Shown: in pieces, positions 36,638 to 47,128 of the stretch
How the letters are laid out: each line of letters begins with the position of its first letter
How positions within the stretch are numbered: the first letter of the stretch is position 1
From: Prochlorococcus sp. HOT208_60m_813L03
GTDB taxonomy: Bacteria; Cyanobacteriota; Cyanobacteriia; PCC-6307; Cyanobiaceae
Direction: 5' to 3'
Assembly (NCBI GenBank): GCA_002026145.1
Contig: MWOQ01000181.1
Location: 18,416 to 82,415 of the forward strand
Length of the DNA: 64,000 bases
Program-made: the position numbers and the translations under genes
The notes under the pieces: model-generated
The model's database searches: none
Told to the model about the DNA's origin: nothing
Seen by the model: only the letters and a program-made list of their open reading frames with translations

Positions 36638-37294
36638 TTAATTTTCTTTTATGTCAGGAAAACTTTCTTTCAATGCCGTTCTTGCTGCAAGTTGTTTTCT
36701 TGTATGATCGAGCATTTCATATTCTCTTTGCAAACGAGAAAAAGTATTTCTTTCCTCAAGGAGTCTTTGCTGTTCATCCGCAACAGAGCCGCCTAAATGA
36801 GCTGCTATCCAAAATGATAAATCCATTGGGTTTTCAGGTAATTTATCAGGTAGATTTTTCTTAGTATTAGTCAATTTACTTGTTAAATTAATAACATCAC
36901 TAAGTGCTTCTTTAACTGAATCTTTGAGAGAATCTAATTTTTGAAAATCATCAATATTATCATCACTAATCCAACTAACCATCGCGGAACAAAATGGCGT
37001 TGAACGCATAATTTCCAATACTTGAAATCTTTGTTGTCCAAGAGTGATAATATTACTTGTCCCACCTTCTGCTGTTTGATGTTTTATAATTTGTGTGCAA
37101 CATCCGACGCTAGCCATACTTTTGGTAGTTGGATCCCACTTTATAACTCCAAACATTGAATCACTCTCAAGAACAGATTGGAGCATGATCCTATATCTCG
37201 ATTCAAAAATATGTAAAGGCAATACTTCTTGAGGAAAGAGGACTACCTCAGGCAAAGGAAATATTGGTAATTCCCTTACTGAGAGTTCTCCCAT
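36638..37294 (-). CDS. LON substrate-binding-domain protein
   Basis: The 218-residue protein is the stand-alone N-terminal domain of Lon protease: LPIFPLPEVVLFPQEVLPLHIFESRYRIML at the start and VGCCTQI further on. No ATPase or protease domain follows. Such proteins occur throughout cyanobacteria and plants, and their role is unknown, possibly as an adaptor. The 3' end has a coiled-coil segment (LLEERNTFSRLQREYEML). It lies 56 bases downstream of rpsJ on the same strand and abuts the quinone methyltransferase gene, so it may sit at the tail of the str operon. Confidence 0.85.
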   Translation of the reverse strand: MGELSVRELPIFPLPEVVLFPQEVLPLHIFESRYRIMLQSVLESDSMFGVIKWDPTTKSMASVGCCTQIIKHQTAEGGTSNIITLGQQRFQVLEIMRSTPFCSAMVSWISDDNIDDFQKLDSLKDSVKEALSDVINLTSKLTNTKKNLPDKLPENPMDLSFWIAAHLGGSVADEQQRLLEERNTFSRLQREYEMLDHTRKQLAARTALKESFPDIKEN

Positions 37295-37350
37295 TTAATC
37301 CTCATTTCGTTATTTTTATACTAATCAATTTAAGGCGATTTCGGGATTTA

Positions 37351-37671
37351 TTAAAGTTTAACTTCTATATCTACACCACTAGGGAGATCTAGCTTCATTA
37401 AAGCATCAATAGTTTTTGCAGAAGGACTATAGATATCTATTATTCTTCGATGTGTTCTTGTTTCAAAATGCTCTCTGGAATCTTTATCAACATGTGGTGA
37501 TCTAAGAACACAATAAATCTTCCTTTTTGTAGGTAAAGGTATTGGGCCTATTGCTGAAGCAGCAGTAGTATCAGCAGTTTGAATTATTTTGTCGCATGAC
37601 AAATCAAGCATTCTTCTATCAAATGCTTTTAGTCTTATTCTTATTTTTTGTTGTGCAATTGATGCAGTCAT
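37351..37671 (-). CDS. rpsJ: 30S ribosomal protein S10
   Basis: The 106-residue S10 ([22 protein letters not shown]) also acts as NusE in antitermination. I chose ATG 37671. An upstream in-frame ATG at 37701 would add ten residues ([10 protein letters not shown]) and lies within a hairpin, so it is probably not used. The C-terminal [11 protein letters not shown] loop that enters the 30S head is present. In this group rpsJ ends the rpsL-rpsG-fusA-tuf block instead of heading the S10 operon. Confidence 0.96.
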   Translation of the reverse strand: MTASIAQQKIRIRLKAFDRRMLDLSCDKIIQTADTTAASAIGPIPLPTKRKIYCVLRSPHVDKDSREHFETRTHRRIIDIYSPSAKTIDALMKLDLPSGVDIEVKL

Positions 37672-37692
37672 AGTTCTAAATAACTTCTTGTA

Positions 37693-37718
37693 AAGGGTCA
37701 TTGATTAAAATGACCCTT
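37693..37718 (-). promoter_or_regulatory. hairpin between tuf and rpsJ
   Basis: AAGGGTCA (37693-37700) and TGACCCTT (37711-37718) make a perfect 8-base-pair stem with a 10-base loop in the 100 bases between tuf and rpsJ. On the coding (minus) strand it is followed by TACAAG, not a run of T, so it is not a standard terminator. It ends 21 bases upstream of the rpsJ start. An attenuator, processing site or translational control element are possible. Confidence 0.5.
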
Positions 37719-37771
37719 ATCCATATACCTATATTAGATGATTGAGGTTAAATTTTTAAAATTCAAATGTA

Positions 37772-38971
37772 TTATTTGAGTATTTTAGAAACAACTCCAG
37801 CACCGATAGTACGACCACCTTCACGGATAGCGAATCTCATACCTTGTTCAATAGCTACTGGACAAATTAATTCTCCAGTCATCTTAATTCTGTCTCCTGG
37901 CATAACCATTTCGACATTAGAGCCATCATCAGAGGTAAATGCTGTTATTTGACCTGTCACATCAGTTGTTCTGATGTAGAACTGAGGTCTATATCCTGCA
38001 AAGAAAGGAGTATGTCTTCCGCCCTCTTCTTTTTTGAGAACATAAACTTCTCCTTCAAACTGAGTATGAGGAGTAATAGATCCTTTTTTAACAAGTACCA
38101 TTCCTCTCTCAATATCTTCTTTCTGTACACCACGTAAAAGTAAACCAACATTATCGCCAGCCATACCTTCATCAAGAAGTTTTCGGAACATTTCAACTCC
38201 AGTAACAGTTGTTACTCTTGTATCCCTTATCCCAACTATTTCGACTTCTTCTCCAACCTTAACTTTACCTCTCTCAATTCTTCCAGTAGCAACAGTTCCT
38301 CTACCAGTAATCGAGAAAACATCTTCAACTGCCATCAAGAATGGTTTATCAACTTCTCTTTCTGGTTCGGGAATACTAGCATCAACTGCTTTCATTAATT
38401 CTTCAATCTTTGATTCCCAAGTAGAATCACCTTCGAGAGCTTTTAAACCTGAAACTTGAACTATAGGAATGTCATCTCCAGGAAAGTCATAACTATCTAA
38501 AAGTTCTCTGATTTCCATTTCGACAAGTTCAATAATTTCTTCATCATCGACCATATCGCACTTATTTAGAGCAACTACAAGAGCAGGAACTCCAACCTGT
38601 TTAGCTAAAAGAATATGCTCTTTTGTTTGAGCCATAGGACCATCTGTTGCTGCGCAAACTAGAATAGCTCCATCCATCTGAGCGGCTCCTGTGATCATGT
38701 TTTTCACATAATCAGCATGTCCTGGACAATCGACATGAGCATAATGTCTGCCTTCAGTTTCATATTCAACGTGAGCAGTATTAATGGTAATGCCACGCTC
38801 TCTTTCTTCAGGAGCACCATCAATGTCTCCATAGTCTTGAGCTTGGGCTTGACCTTTTTTGGCTAATACGTTTGTAATAGCAGCTGTTAGTGTTGTTTTT
38901 CCATGATCAACATGGCCAATAGTACCTATGTTGACATGTGGTTTGTTCCTTTCGAACTTCTCGCGAGCCAT
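37772..38971 (-). CDS. tuf: elongation factor Tu
   Basis: The 399-residue GTPase delivers aminoacyl-tRNA to the ribosome. GHVDHGKTT (P-loop), [15 protein letters not shown] (switch I), DCPGHADYV (G3) and NKCDMVDD (G4) are intact, with beta-barrel domains II and III after residue about 210. One tuf gene is seen, directly downstream of fusA (45 bases) and upstream of rpsJ. High expression is expected, and the codon choice looks regular. Confidence 0.98.
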   Translation of the reverse strand: MAREKFERNKPHVNIGTIGHVDHGKTTLTAAITNVLAKKGQAQAQDYGDIDGAPEERERGITINTAHVEYETEGRHYAHVDCPGHADYVKNMITGAAQMDGAILVCAATDGPMAQTKEHILLAKQVGVPALVVALNKCDMVDDEEIIELVEMEIRELLDSYDFPGDDIPIVQVSGLKALEGDSTWESKIEELMKAVDASIPEPEREVDKPFLMAVEDVFSITGRGTVATGRIERGKVKVGEEVEIVGIRDTRVTTVTGVEMFRKLLDEGMAGDNVGLLLRGVQKEDIERGMVLVKKGSITPHTQFEGEVYVLKKEEGGRHTPFFAGYRPQFYIRTTDVTGQITAFTSDDGSNVEMVMPGDRIKMTGELICPVAIEQGMRFAIREGGRTIGAGVVSKILK

Positions 38972-39016
38972 TTTGAATTAAAGAATCGAGGGTTTAAGAG
39001 TGTTTTAGTTTAGAGA

Positions 39017-41092
39017 TCAGGAGTTGCCCTGATTCTTGGAAATGATAGCTTCAGCAACATTACGAGGAACTTCCTCATAATTTGCGAACTCCATTGAAAA
39101 TATACCCCGACCTTGAGTCATTGATCGGAGTTGAGTGGCATAACCGAACATTTCGGCTAAGGGCACTTTGGCCTGTACCTTAGACAATCCATCATCAACA
39201 GATTGTCCTTCTACTTGACCTCTTCTAGAAGAGAGATCACCAATTACAGATCCAAGAAAGTCGTCAGGACTTTCGACCTCAACTTTCATCATAGGCTCTA
39301 AAAGGACAGGATTGCATTTTTTAACCCCGTCTTTAAAAGCCATAGAACCTGCAATTTTGAAGGCCATTTCAGATGAGTCTACATCGTGGAATGAACCATC
39401 GACTAGTGTTACTTTTACATCAATGAGTGGATAACCGGCAAGAACACCTGATTCACAGGTTTCTTTCATTCCATTAGATGCAGGACCAATATACTCTTTT
39501 GGTACTGCTCCACCAACAATTTTATTTACAAATTCAAAACCTTTGCCAACTTCAGCAGGTTCCATTTCAATAATTACATGACCATATTGACCTTTTCCTC
39601 CAGTTTGTCTCGCATATTTACCCTCACCTTTAGAACTTGATCTAATAGTCTCTCTATATGAAACCTGAGGAGCTCCTATATTTGCTTCAACTTTAAATTC
39701 CCTTAACATTCTGTCCACTAGGATTTCTAAGTGCAACTCACCCATACCTGCAATAACAGTCTGATTTGTCTCAGGATCTGTACTTACCCTAAAGGTTGGA
39801 TCCTCTTCAGACAAAGCCGTTAAAGCTTTTGATAATTTTTCCATATCACCTTTAGTTTTTGGCTCAACAGCCACCGAGATAACTGGTTCAGGGATAAACA
39901 ATGTCTCCAAAACTATTGGATCTTCTGTGTTACATAAAGTGTCGCCAGTTGTTGTATTTTTTAGACCTAATACAGCCCCTAAATCTCCAGCCCTCAATTC
40001 ATCAACTTCCTCTCTTTCATCAGCCTTGAGAATCACTAATCTAGAAATTCTCTCTTTAGCATCCTTAGTAGAATTCATTACATAACTTCCCTTTGAAAGA
40101 ACACCCGAATACATTCTTACAAAAGTTAATTTCCCATAAGGATCTGACATAACTTTAAAAGCTAATGCACTGAAAGGAGCATTATCATCTGAAGGTCTAA
40201 CATCTTCTTTACCACTGGGTAAAACGCCTTGTATTGGTTTCACATCAACTGGAGCTGGCAAATAATCAACAACAGCGTCTAATACAAGTTGAACTCCTTT
40301 ATTCTTAAAAGCTGAACCACAGAGAACAGGAACTAATCCATGTTTTAGAACACCTTCCCTAATACCTTTTTTTAGTTGTTCTGTGGATAATTCTCCTGTT
40401 TCAAGGAAAATTTCAATTAAATCTTCATCATTTTCTGCGACGCTCTCCATCAACTTGGATCTCCACTCAGCAGCTTCATCTTCCATTTCAGATGGAATTG
40501 GTGCTTCTTCAATATCCGTACCTAAATCGTTTTTGTAAAGATATGCTTTGTTGGCAACTAAATCAATAATGCCTGTAAGATCACCTTCAGCTCCAATAGG
40601 GAGTTGAATTGGGAGTGCATTTGCCTTAAGTCGATCTTTAATTTGGTTATTAACTTTTAGAAAATCTGCTCCAGTCCTGTCCATTTTATTAACAAAAACC
40701 ATTCTTGGAACAGAATATCTATCTGCTTGACGCCAAACTGTTTCAGATTGAGGCTGAACTCCACCAACTGCGCAAAATACAGCTATAACTCCGTCCAAGA
40801 CTCGCATTGATCTTTCCACCTCAATAGTAAAGTCAACGTGTCCAGGAGTATCAATAATATTAATTCTGTGATCTTGCCAACTAGTAGATATTGCAGCAGC
40901 AGTAATAGTTATTCCTCTTTCTCGTTCTTGAGCCATCCAATCTGTTACGGCAGCACCATCATGTACTTCTCCTATCTTGTGAACTACACCTGAGTAAAAC
41001 AAAATTCTTTCAGTAGTAGTAGTCTTACCTGCGTCGATATGAGCGGCTATACCTATGTTCCTTACTCGTTCTAGGGGAAAGTCGCGTGCCAA
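39017..41092 (-). CDS. fusA: elongation factor G
   Basis: The 691-residue translocase begins [36 protein letters not shown]3 (DTPGHVDFT), G4 (NKMD) and the domain IV region with [25 protein letters not shown] are all intact. EF-G moves the tRNAs and mRNA and also helps recycle ribosomes. It follows rpsG by 96 bases and precedes tuf by 45, the normal str operon order. Confidence 0.98.
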   Translation of the reverse strand: MARDFPLERVRNIGIAAHIDAGKTTTTERILFYSGVVHKIGEVHDGAAVTDWMAQERERGITITAAAISTSWQDHRINIIDTPGHVDFTIEVERSMRVLDGVIAVFCAVGGVQPQSETVWRQADRYSVPRMVFVNKMDRTGADFLKVNNQIKDRLKANALPIQLPIGAEGDLTGIIDLVANKAYLYKNDLGTDIEEAPIPSEMEDEAAEWRSKLMESVAENDEDLIEIFLETGELSTEQLKKGIREGVLKHGLVPVLCGSAFKNKGVQLVLDAVVDYLPAPVDVKPIQGVLPSGKEDVRPSDDNAPFSALAFKVMSDPYGKLTFVRMYSGVLSKGSYVMNSTKDAKERISRLVILKADEREEVDELRAGDLGAVLGLKNTTTGDTLCNTEDPIVLETLFIPEPVISVAVEPKTKGDMEKLSKALTALSEEDPTFRVSTDPETNQTVIAGMGELHLEILVDRMLREFKVEANIGAPQVSYRETIRSSSKGEGKYARQTGGKGQYGHVIIEMEPAEVGKGFEFVNKIVGGAVPKEYIGPASNGMKETCESGVLAGYPLIDVKVTLVDGSFHDVDSSEMAFKIAGSMAFKDGVKKCNPVLLEPMMKVEVESPDDFLGSVIGDLSSRRGQVEGQSVDDGLSKVQAKVPLAEMFGYATQLRSMTQGRGIFSMEFANYEEVPRNVAEAIISKNQGNS

Positions 41093-41188
41093 TTTAAAAG
41101 CTCCAAATAAAATAATTTTGATAAATATAGTTCACCCTAAAAGCAAACTTTAATAATAATAAACTACTTAAGTACCTTTTTGATGAAA

Positions 41189-41659
41189 TTAATATCTGTA
41201 ATGTGCAAAAGCTTTATTAGCTTCGGCCATTTTATGAGTGTCTTCTCTTTTTTTAACTGCACTACCAGTTTCATTGGCTGCATCCATCAATTCACCAGCA
41301 AGTTTTTGGGACATACTTTTGCCATTTCTTGCACGTGAGAATGTAACAAGCCATCTTAATGCCATAGCCGTACCCCTTTCTTGGCGCACTTCCATAGGTA
41401 CTTGATATGTTGCACCACCAACTCTTCTAGCTCGCACCTCGACAAGAGGAGTAGCATTTTTTACAGCTGTTTCGAATAATTCGACTGCATTCCCACCTGT
41501 TCTCTCGCTTATTAAAGAGAAAGCATCAGACAATATTCTTTGAGCTGTAGATTTTTTACCATGTTTCATCAATCGAGAAATCATCATTGAAGCTAGACGA
41601 CTATTAAATTGTGGATCTGGAAGAACTGGTCTTTTTACTGCTGCATTACGACGTGACAT
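41189..41659 (-). CDS. rpsG: 30S ribosomal protein S7
   Basis: The 156-residue S7 nucleates the head of the 30S subunit by binding the 3' domain of 16S r[34 protein letters not shown] is the family start, and [17 protein letters not shown] the central signature. It lies 25 bases downstream of rpsL. The 96 bases to fusA are longer than other gaps in this operon and could hold a processing or control site, but I see no clear structure. Confidence 0.97.
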   Translation of the reverse strand: MSRRNAAVKRPVLPDPQFNSRLASMMISRLMKHGKKSTAQRILSDAFSLISERTGGNAVELFETAVKNATPLVEVRARRVGGATYQVPMEVRQERGTAMALRWLVTFSRARNGKSMSQKLAGELMDAANETGSAVKKREDTHKMAEANKAFAHYRY

Positions 41660-41684
41660 GTTTTTTAAAAGTGATGTTTACAAA

Positions 41685-42059
41685 TTAAACTTTTGGAGCT
41701 TTTGCTCCATATTTAGATCTGGATTGACGTCTATCTTTGACTCCAGCCGTATCTAAAGTTCCTCTTATTATATGATATCTAACTCCTGGTAAATCCTTAA
41801 CTCTTCCACCCCTAAGAAGCACTACAGAATGTTCTTGCAAATTATGACCAATCCCAGGAATATAAGCAGTTACTTCGAAACCAGAAGTTAATCTTACCCT
41901 TGCGACTTTTCTTAAAGCTGAATTAGGTTTTTTAGGTGTTGATGTATAAACTCTCGTACATACTCCTCTTCTTTCAGGGCAAGCTTTTAATGCAGGAGAT
42001 TTTGTTTTCCTAGTCAGACGTTTTCTTTCTGAACCTATTAATTGTGAGATGGTAGGCAT
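41685..42059 (-). CDS. rpsL: 30S ribosomal protein S12
   Basis: The 124-residue S12 lies at the decoding centre. Both conserved loops are present: [13 protein letters not shown] with the lysine affected in streptomycin resistance and [29 protein letters not shown] with the methylthiolated aspartate site nearby. It heads the str operon rpsL-rpsG-fusA-tuf-rpsJ and is divergent from gltB over 197 bases. The sequence looks wild-type at the Lys positions linked to streptomycin resistance (Lys retained). Confidence 0.97.
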   Translation of the reverse strand: MPTISQLIGSERKRLTRKTKSPALKACPERRGVCTRVYTSTPKKPNSALRKVARVRLTSGFEVTAYIPGIGHNLQEHSVVLLRGGRVKDLPGVRYHIIRGTLDTAGVKDRRQSRSKYGAKAPKV

Positions 42060-42256
42060 CTATATATATTTTGAAAAAATAAACACCTAAACATCATAAC
42101 CTTTTACGAGCACCAACTAAAAGTTTTTAAAGATATTTTTTTTAAAAATTTGTGAAATTAAAATTCTTTGGTAAATATTCATTATCTTTAGATTTATTTT
42201 CTTATTTATTTTTATAATAGAAATACATAAAATAACTATATAGAATTAAATAATCT

Positions 42257-45200
42257 ATGGGAGAGAGTATCAAAAGAAACGTTGAACCATATCAAGATAG
42301 TTATTCCCCAAATGGAATAATTGGGGAGAAAGATGCATGTGGAGTTGGTTTCATAGCAAATGTCAAAGGGATAGAAAGCAACTGGATCCTTAAACAATCA
42401 CTAAAGGGTCTTAACTGCATGGAGCATAGGGGAGGTTGCGGAGGAGATAGTGACTCAGGAGATGGAGCAGGCATTTTATGTTCAATTCCATGGGGATATC
42501 TAGAAGAGAAAATTAATCTAAAAAATACTCAAGAATTTAATAGAGGTTTAGGCATGGTTTTTATGCCTAATAAAAAAGAAAAAATTGAAATATGTAAATC
42601 AATATGTGATGAAGAAGCAGAAAAATTAAAAGTCAACAAAACATCTTGGAGAACAGTACCCGTTAATAATGAAATCTTAGGTCCTTTAGCTAAAGCAAAT
42701 GCTCCATTCATCTGTCAGTGGATTTTATATATAGATAAAAAAGATCATAAGGATGTTGAAAGGCTTTTATTTCAATTAAGGAAAAGAATTGAGAAAAAAA
42801 TAAGAGAAACTTTCAAAAACGATGTTGGGGATTGTGAATTTTATTTTGCCTCATTAAGTTCTCAAACAGTTGTTTATAAAGGTATGGTTCGCTCTGAAAT
42901 ATTATCCGAGTTTTATCAAGATCTAAAAGAAGAGAGTTTTAAAGTTTCATTTTCTGTTTATCATCGTAGATTTAGTACTAATACACTTCCAAAATGGCCA
43001 CTAGCTCAGCCCATGAGATTTTTAGGTCATAATGGCGAAATAAATACACTCTTAGGCAACATTAATTGGGCTAAAGCTTCAGAAACACATATAGATGATT
43101 TTTGGGGCGAGTTATCTAATGAAATTAAGCCCATTGTAGATGTAAACAAAAGTGATTCATCAAATCTTGATGCAACCCTTGAAATCAATATTCGTTCAGG
43201 TCAGCCTATTACTGACTCATTATTAAAACTTGTTCCTGAAGCATTTAGAGATCAACCAGAACTTGATGAGAGAGAGTACATAAAAGCTTTTTATGAATAT
43301 TCTGCAAGCCTACAAGAAGCTTGGGATGGTCCAGCACTCCTTGTATTTGCTGATGGTAATTTTGTCGGCGCAACGCTTGATAGAAATGGCCTAAGACCAG
43401 CAAGATATTCAATCACAAATGATGGTTTTGTAATAATGGGTTCTGAAACAGGAGTAGTAGATCTTGAAGAAGAAAGAGTAATAGAAAAAGGTCGATTAGG
43501 ACCGGGACAAATGTTGGCAGTTGATTTTCATCAGAATAGAATCCTAAGAAATTGGGAAGTAAAATCTGAAGCCGCTCAAAGGCATGATTATAAAAATCTT
43601 CTCAGTAATAGAACTATAAAAATTGAAAATAATGAATGGGTTAAAGACTACAAACTTAAAGACCTTGAGTTGTTGCAACAACAAACTGCATACGGGTTTT
43701 CAGCAGAAGATAATGACCTTATCTTAGATTCAATGGCTTCATTAGCTAAAGAGCCTACTTATTGCATGGGCGACGACATCCCATTAGCAGTTCTTTCATC
43801 TAAGCCACATATTTTATACGACTACTTTAAGCAAAGATTTGCGCAAGTTACTAATCCTCCTATTGACCCTCTGAGAGAAAAACTTGTAATGAGTTTAGAG
43901 ATGCATCTAGGAGAAAGATGTACACCATTTGTAATTAAAGATGCTAAACCTTTTATTCATTTGCAAAGTCCGATTCTAAATGAGGAAGAACTCATTTCCA
44001 TCAAACAATCAAAAATTAAATCTCAGACAATTTCAAGTTTGTTTGATTTAGAGGAAGGTATTCAAGGCTTAGAGAACCAATTAAAACTAATCTGTAAACA
44101 GAGTGAGCAGTCTATAAAAGAAGGTTGCTCTTTAATTATCATTTCTGATAAGGGAATTAATCCTAAAAAGACTTTCATACCTCCTTTACTTGCTGTTGGA
44201 GCAATTCATCATTATCTTCTTAAAAAAGAAATCAGGCTAAAAGCTTCTCTAATAATTGAGACCGGTCAATGTTGGAGTACACATCACTTAGCTTGTTTAA
44301 TTGGATATGGAGCAAGTGCAGTTTGCCCATGGTTGACCTTCGAAGCAGGTAGACACTGGTTAAAACATCCAAAAACACAAAAACTCATTGATAGCAAAAA
44401 AATAAATCCATTATCAATAGTTGATGTTCAAGAAAATATTAAAAAAGCTTTAGAAGACGGTCTAAGAAAAATTCTCTCAAAAATAGGTATTTCTCTTTTA
44501 TCTAGTTACCATGGAGCACAAATTTTTGAAGCTGTAGGCCTTGGATCTGACTTAATAAAAATTGCTTTTAATGGTACAACAAGTCGTATCGCTGGCATAA
44601 CATTAAAAGAATTAACCAATGAAACACTTTCTATACATACTAAAGCCTATCCAGAGATCGATTTAAAGAAATTAGAATTTTTAGGATTTGTACAATTTAG
44701 AAATAATGGAGAATATCATTCAAATAACCCAGAGATGTCCAAAGTTTTACATTCAGCGGTAAAACAAGGGCCAGGATACGATCATTTTGAAACTTATAAA
44801 AAACTTATTAGTAATAGACCGACAACATCTCTTAGAGATTTACTGACAATTAATTCAACAAGAAAAAGTATTCCATTAGAGGAAGTTGAAAGTGTTGAAT
44901 CAATTTGCAAAAGGTTCTGTACTGGAGGAATGAGTTTAGGTGCTTTATCCAGAGAAGCTCATGAAGTTTTAGCAGTTGCAATGAATAGAATTGGTGGGAA
45001 AAGTAATAGTGGAGAAGGGGGAGAAGATCCAGCTCGTTTTAATGTTTTAAATGATATCGATGAAAATACTCAGTCAGCGACGTTGCCATTTATTAAAGGA
45101 TTAGAGAATGGAGATACCGCATGCTCAGCTATTAAACAAATAGCATCAGGAAGATTTGGAGTTACACCTGAATATCTAAGAAGTGGTAAACAACTCGAAA

Positions 45201-46828
45201 TTAAAATGGCTCAAGGTGCAAAACCCGGAGAGGGGGGACAATTACCTGGTCCAAAAGTCGATTCTTACATCGCAAAACTAAGAAATAGTAAACCTGGAGT
45301 AGCTTTAATATCTCCTCCCCCGCATCATGATATTTATTCAATTGAAGATTTAGCTCAACTTATCCACGACTTACACCAAGTTCATCCAAAAGCGAAAGTA
45401 AGCGTTAAACTTGTTTCTGAAATTGGTATAGGCACTATTGCTGCTGGAGTAAGCAAAGCTAATGCAGATGTAATTCAAATATCAGGTCATGACGGAGGTA
45501 CAGGTGCTTCACCCCTGAGTTCTATTAAACATGCAGGTTTACCATGGGAACTAGGTGTTGCTGAGGTTCATAAATCTCTCTTAGAGAATAACTTACGCGA
45601 AAGAGTAATTTTGAGAACTGATGGAGGTCTTAAAACAGGCTGGGATGTAGTTATTGCAGCTTTACTAGGTGCTGAAGAATACGGTTTTGGTTCTGTAGCA
45701 ATGATTGCTGAAGGATGCATAATGGCTCGGGTTTGTCATACAAACAAGTGTCCTGTTGGAGTTGCCACTCAAAAAGAAGAATTAAGAAAAAGATTTAAAG
45801 GTATTCCAGAAAATGTTGTAAATTTTTTCTTGTATATTGCTGAAGAAGTAAGACAGATAATGAGTAGTATCGGTGTTTCTAATATGGAGGAACTGATTGG
45901 TAATCAAGAATTTCTTGTTGCAAGAAATATCGATCTTCCAAAAACTTCTAATATTGATCTTTCTTCTTTAGTAAATCAACACTCAACCCCTGATAGATCA
46001 TGGTTAAAACATTCAAAAACTGCCCATAGTAATGGCTCTGTATTAGAGGACGAGTTTTTGTCTGATACTGAATTTATAGATTCAATTAAAAATCACAAAA
46101 TTTTAACCAAAGAAATTGAGATAAAAAATACAGATAGAAGTGTTTGTGCGAAAATATCAGGTGAAATCGCAGAACTACACGGCAACACTGGCTTCAATGG
46201 CGAACTCAACTTAAATTTCAAAGGATATGCAGGTCAAAGCTTTGGTGCCTTTTTATTAAAGGGAATGAATGTTCAATTAATCGGAGAAGCAAATGATTAT
46301 GTTTGTAAAGGAATGAATGGAGGAATACTCACAATAATTCCACCAAAAATAGAAAAAACTTCCTCCGAACAGGTTATTTTGGGCAACACATGTCTTTATG
46401 GAGCAACAGGTGGGAAATTATTTGCATTAGGAAAATCGGGAGAAAGATTTGCAGTAAGAAATAGTGGTGCTACTGCAGTAACAGAAGGAGCAGGTGATCA
46501 TTGTTGTGAATACATGACTGGTGGGAAAGTAGTAATTCTCGGTTCCACAGGAAGGAATATTGGTGCGGGCATGACTGGTGGAATAGCTTTTATAATCGAT
46601 GAGAAGAATGATTTAAGTAATAAAGTTAATAAGGAAATAGTTAGTATTCATAAAATAACTTCATCAAAGCAGGAAGATTTCTTATTAGAAATTATTAGAG
46701 AATATCTAGCAAAAACAAATAGCTTAAAGGCTGCCAAAATAATTGAAAATTGGTCTTATTACAAGAGTACTTTCAAATTAATAGTTCCCCCAAGCGAAGA
46801 AGAAATGCTTGGCATAAAGAAAATGTAA
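42257..46828 (+). CDS. glsF: ferredoxin-dependent glutamate synthase (GOGAT)
   Basis: The 1523-residue enzyme makes two glutamates from glutamine and 2-oxoglutarate using reduced ferredoxin. The N-terminal class II glutaminase has its nucleophile at Cys28 (EKDACGVGF), exposed after removal of the propeptide. The FMN-binding synthase half includes SGEGGEDPARF, QISGHDGGTGASPLSSIKHAGLPWELG and the 3Fe-4S ligands Cys1154, Cys1160 and Cys1165 (CIMARVCHTNKC). The C-terminal GXGXG helix domain (GAGDHCCEYMTGGKVVILG) follows. A small subunit was not seen, as expected for the ferredoxin type. The YCII gene starts with no gap after it. Confidence 0.97.
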   Translation: MGESIKRNVEPYQDSYSPNGIIGEKDACGVGFIANVKGIESNWILKQSLKGLNCMEHRGGCGGDSDSGDGAGILCSIPWGYLEEKINLKNTQEFNRGLGMVFMPNKKEKIEICKSICDEEAEKLKVNKTSWRTVPVNNEILGPLAKANAPFICQWILYIDKKDHKDVERLLFQLRKRIEKKIRETFKNDVGDCEFYFASLSSQTVVYKGMVRSEILSEFYQDLKEESFKVSFSVYHRRFSTNTLPKWPLAQPMRFLGHNGEINTLLGNINWAKASETHIDDFWGELSNEIKPIVDVNKSDSSNLDATLEINIRSGQPITDSLLKLVPEAFRDQPELDEREYIKAFYEYSASLQEAWDGPALLVFADGNFVGATLDRNGLRPARYSITNDGFVIMGSETGVVDLEEERVIEKGRLGPGQMLAVDFHQNRILRNWEVKSEAAQRHDYKNLLSNRTIKIENNEWVKDYKLKDLELLQQQTAYGFSAEDNDLILDSMASLAKEPTYCMGDDIPLAVLSSKPHILYDYFKQRFAQVTNPPIDPLREKLVMSLEMHLGERCTPFVIKDAKPFIHLQSPILNEEELISIKQSKIKSQTISSLFDLEEGIQGLENQLKLICKQSEQSIKEGCSLIIISDKGINPKKTFIPPLLAVGAIHHYLLKKEIRLKASLIIETGQCWSTHHLACLIGYGASAVCPWLTFEAGRHWLKHPKTQKLIDSKKINPLSIVDVQENIKKALEDGLRKILSKIGISLLSSYHGAQIFEAVGLGSDLIKIAFNGTTSRIAGITLKELTNETLSIHTKAYPEIDLKKLEFLGFVQFRNNGEYHSNNPEMSKVLHSAVKQGPGYDHFETYKKLISNRPTTSLRDLLTINSTRKSIPLEEVESVESICKRFCTGGMSLGALSREAHEVLAVAMNRIGGKSNSGEGGEDPARFNVLNDIDENTQSATLPFIKGLENGDTACSAIKQIASGRFGVTPEYLRSGKQLEIKMAQGAKPGEGGQLPGPKVDSYIAKLRNSKPGVALISPPPHHDIYSIEDLAQLIHDLHQVHPKAKVSVKLVSEIGIGTIAAGVSKANADVIQISGHDGGTGASPLSSIKHAGLPWELGVAEVHKSLLENNLRERVILRTDGGLKTGWDVVIAALLGAEEYGFGSVAMIAEGCIMARVCHTNKCPVGVATQKEELRKRFKGIPENVVNFFLYIAEEVRQIMSSIGVSNMEELIGNQEFLVARNIDLPKTSNIDLSSLVNQHSTPDRSWLKHSKTAHSNGSVLEDEFLSDTEFIDSIKNHKILTKEIEIKNTDRSVCAKISGEIAELHGNTGFNGELNLNFKGYAGQSFGAFLLKGMNVQLIGEANDYVCKGMNGGILTIIPPKIEKTSSEQVILGNTCLYGATGGKLFALGKSGERFAVRNSGATAVTEGAGDHCCEYMTGGKVVILGSTGRNIGAGMTGGIAFIIDEKNDLSNKVNKEIVSIHKITSSKQEDFLLEIIREYLAKTNSLKAAKIIENWSYYKSTFKLIVPPSEEEMLGIKKM

Positions 46829-47128
46829 ATGCCTTTCTTTGTAAAAACTGAAATCATAAAAAAAGAATACTTAATTAATCATGATTTAAAACAAAAAATA
46901 ATTAACGAACATATTGATTGGATAAAAAAATTAAAAAAAGAGGGAATTAATATAAAAAGTGGTTTTTTAGTAGATGAGTTAAAGAGGCCAGGTGACGGCG
47001 GATTACTCATTCTTGAGATTAATAATTATAAAAATGCACTAAAAATAATTAAGAATGATCCAATGATTAAAAATGATCTAGTTGAATGGAAATTAAATGA
47101 GTGGATAGATTCAAATAAACAAAAATGA
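46829..47128 (+). CDS. YCII-related (YciI-like) small protein
   Basis: The 99-residue protein fits the YCII alpha-beta ferredoxin-like fold: KKEYLINHDLKQKIINEHIDWIKKLKKEG, then SGFLVDELKRPGDGGLLILEI and a terminal DPMIKNDLVEWKLNEW. The His within INEHIDWI is the conserved family histidine. The substrate is unknown. The ATG directly follows the gltB stop codon, so it should be translated with the glutamate synthase and may be a regulator or accessory. Convergent with lipA, stop to stop. Confidence 0.8.
   Translation: MPFFVKTEIIKKEYLINHDLKQKIINEHIDWIKKLKKEGINIKSGFLVDELKRPGDGGLLILEINNYKNALKIIKNDPMIKNDLVEWKLNEWIDSNKQK

Noticed and set aside
42060..42256. glutamine (glnA-type) riboswitch upstream of gltB
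   Set aside because: None of the conserved loop sequences is present in the 197 bases before the gene.
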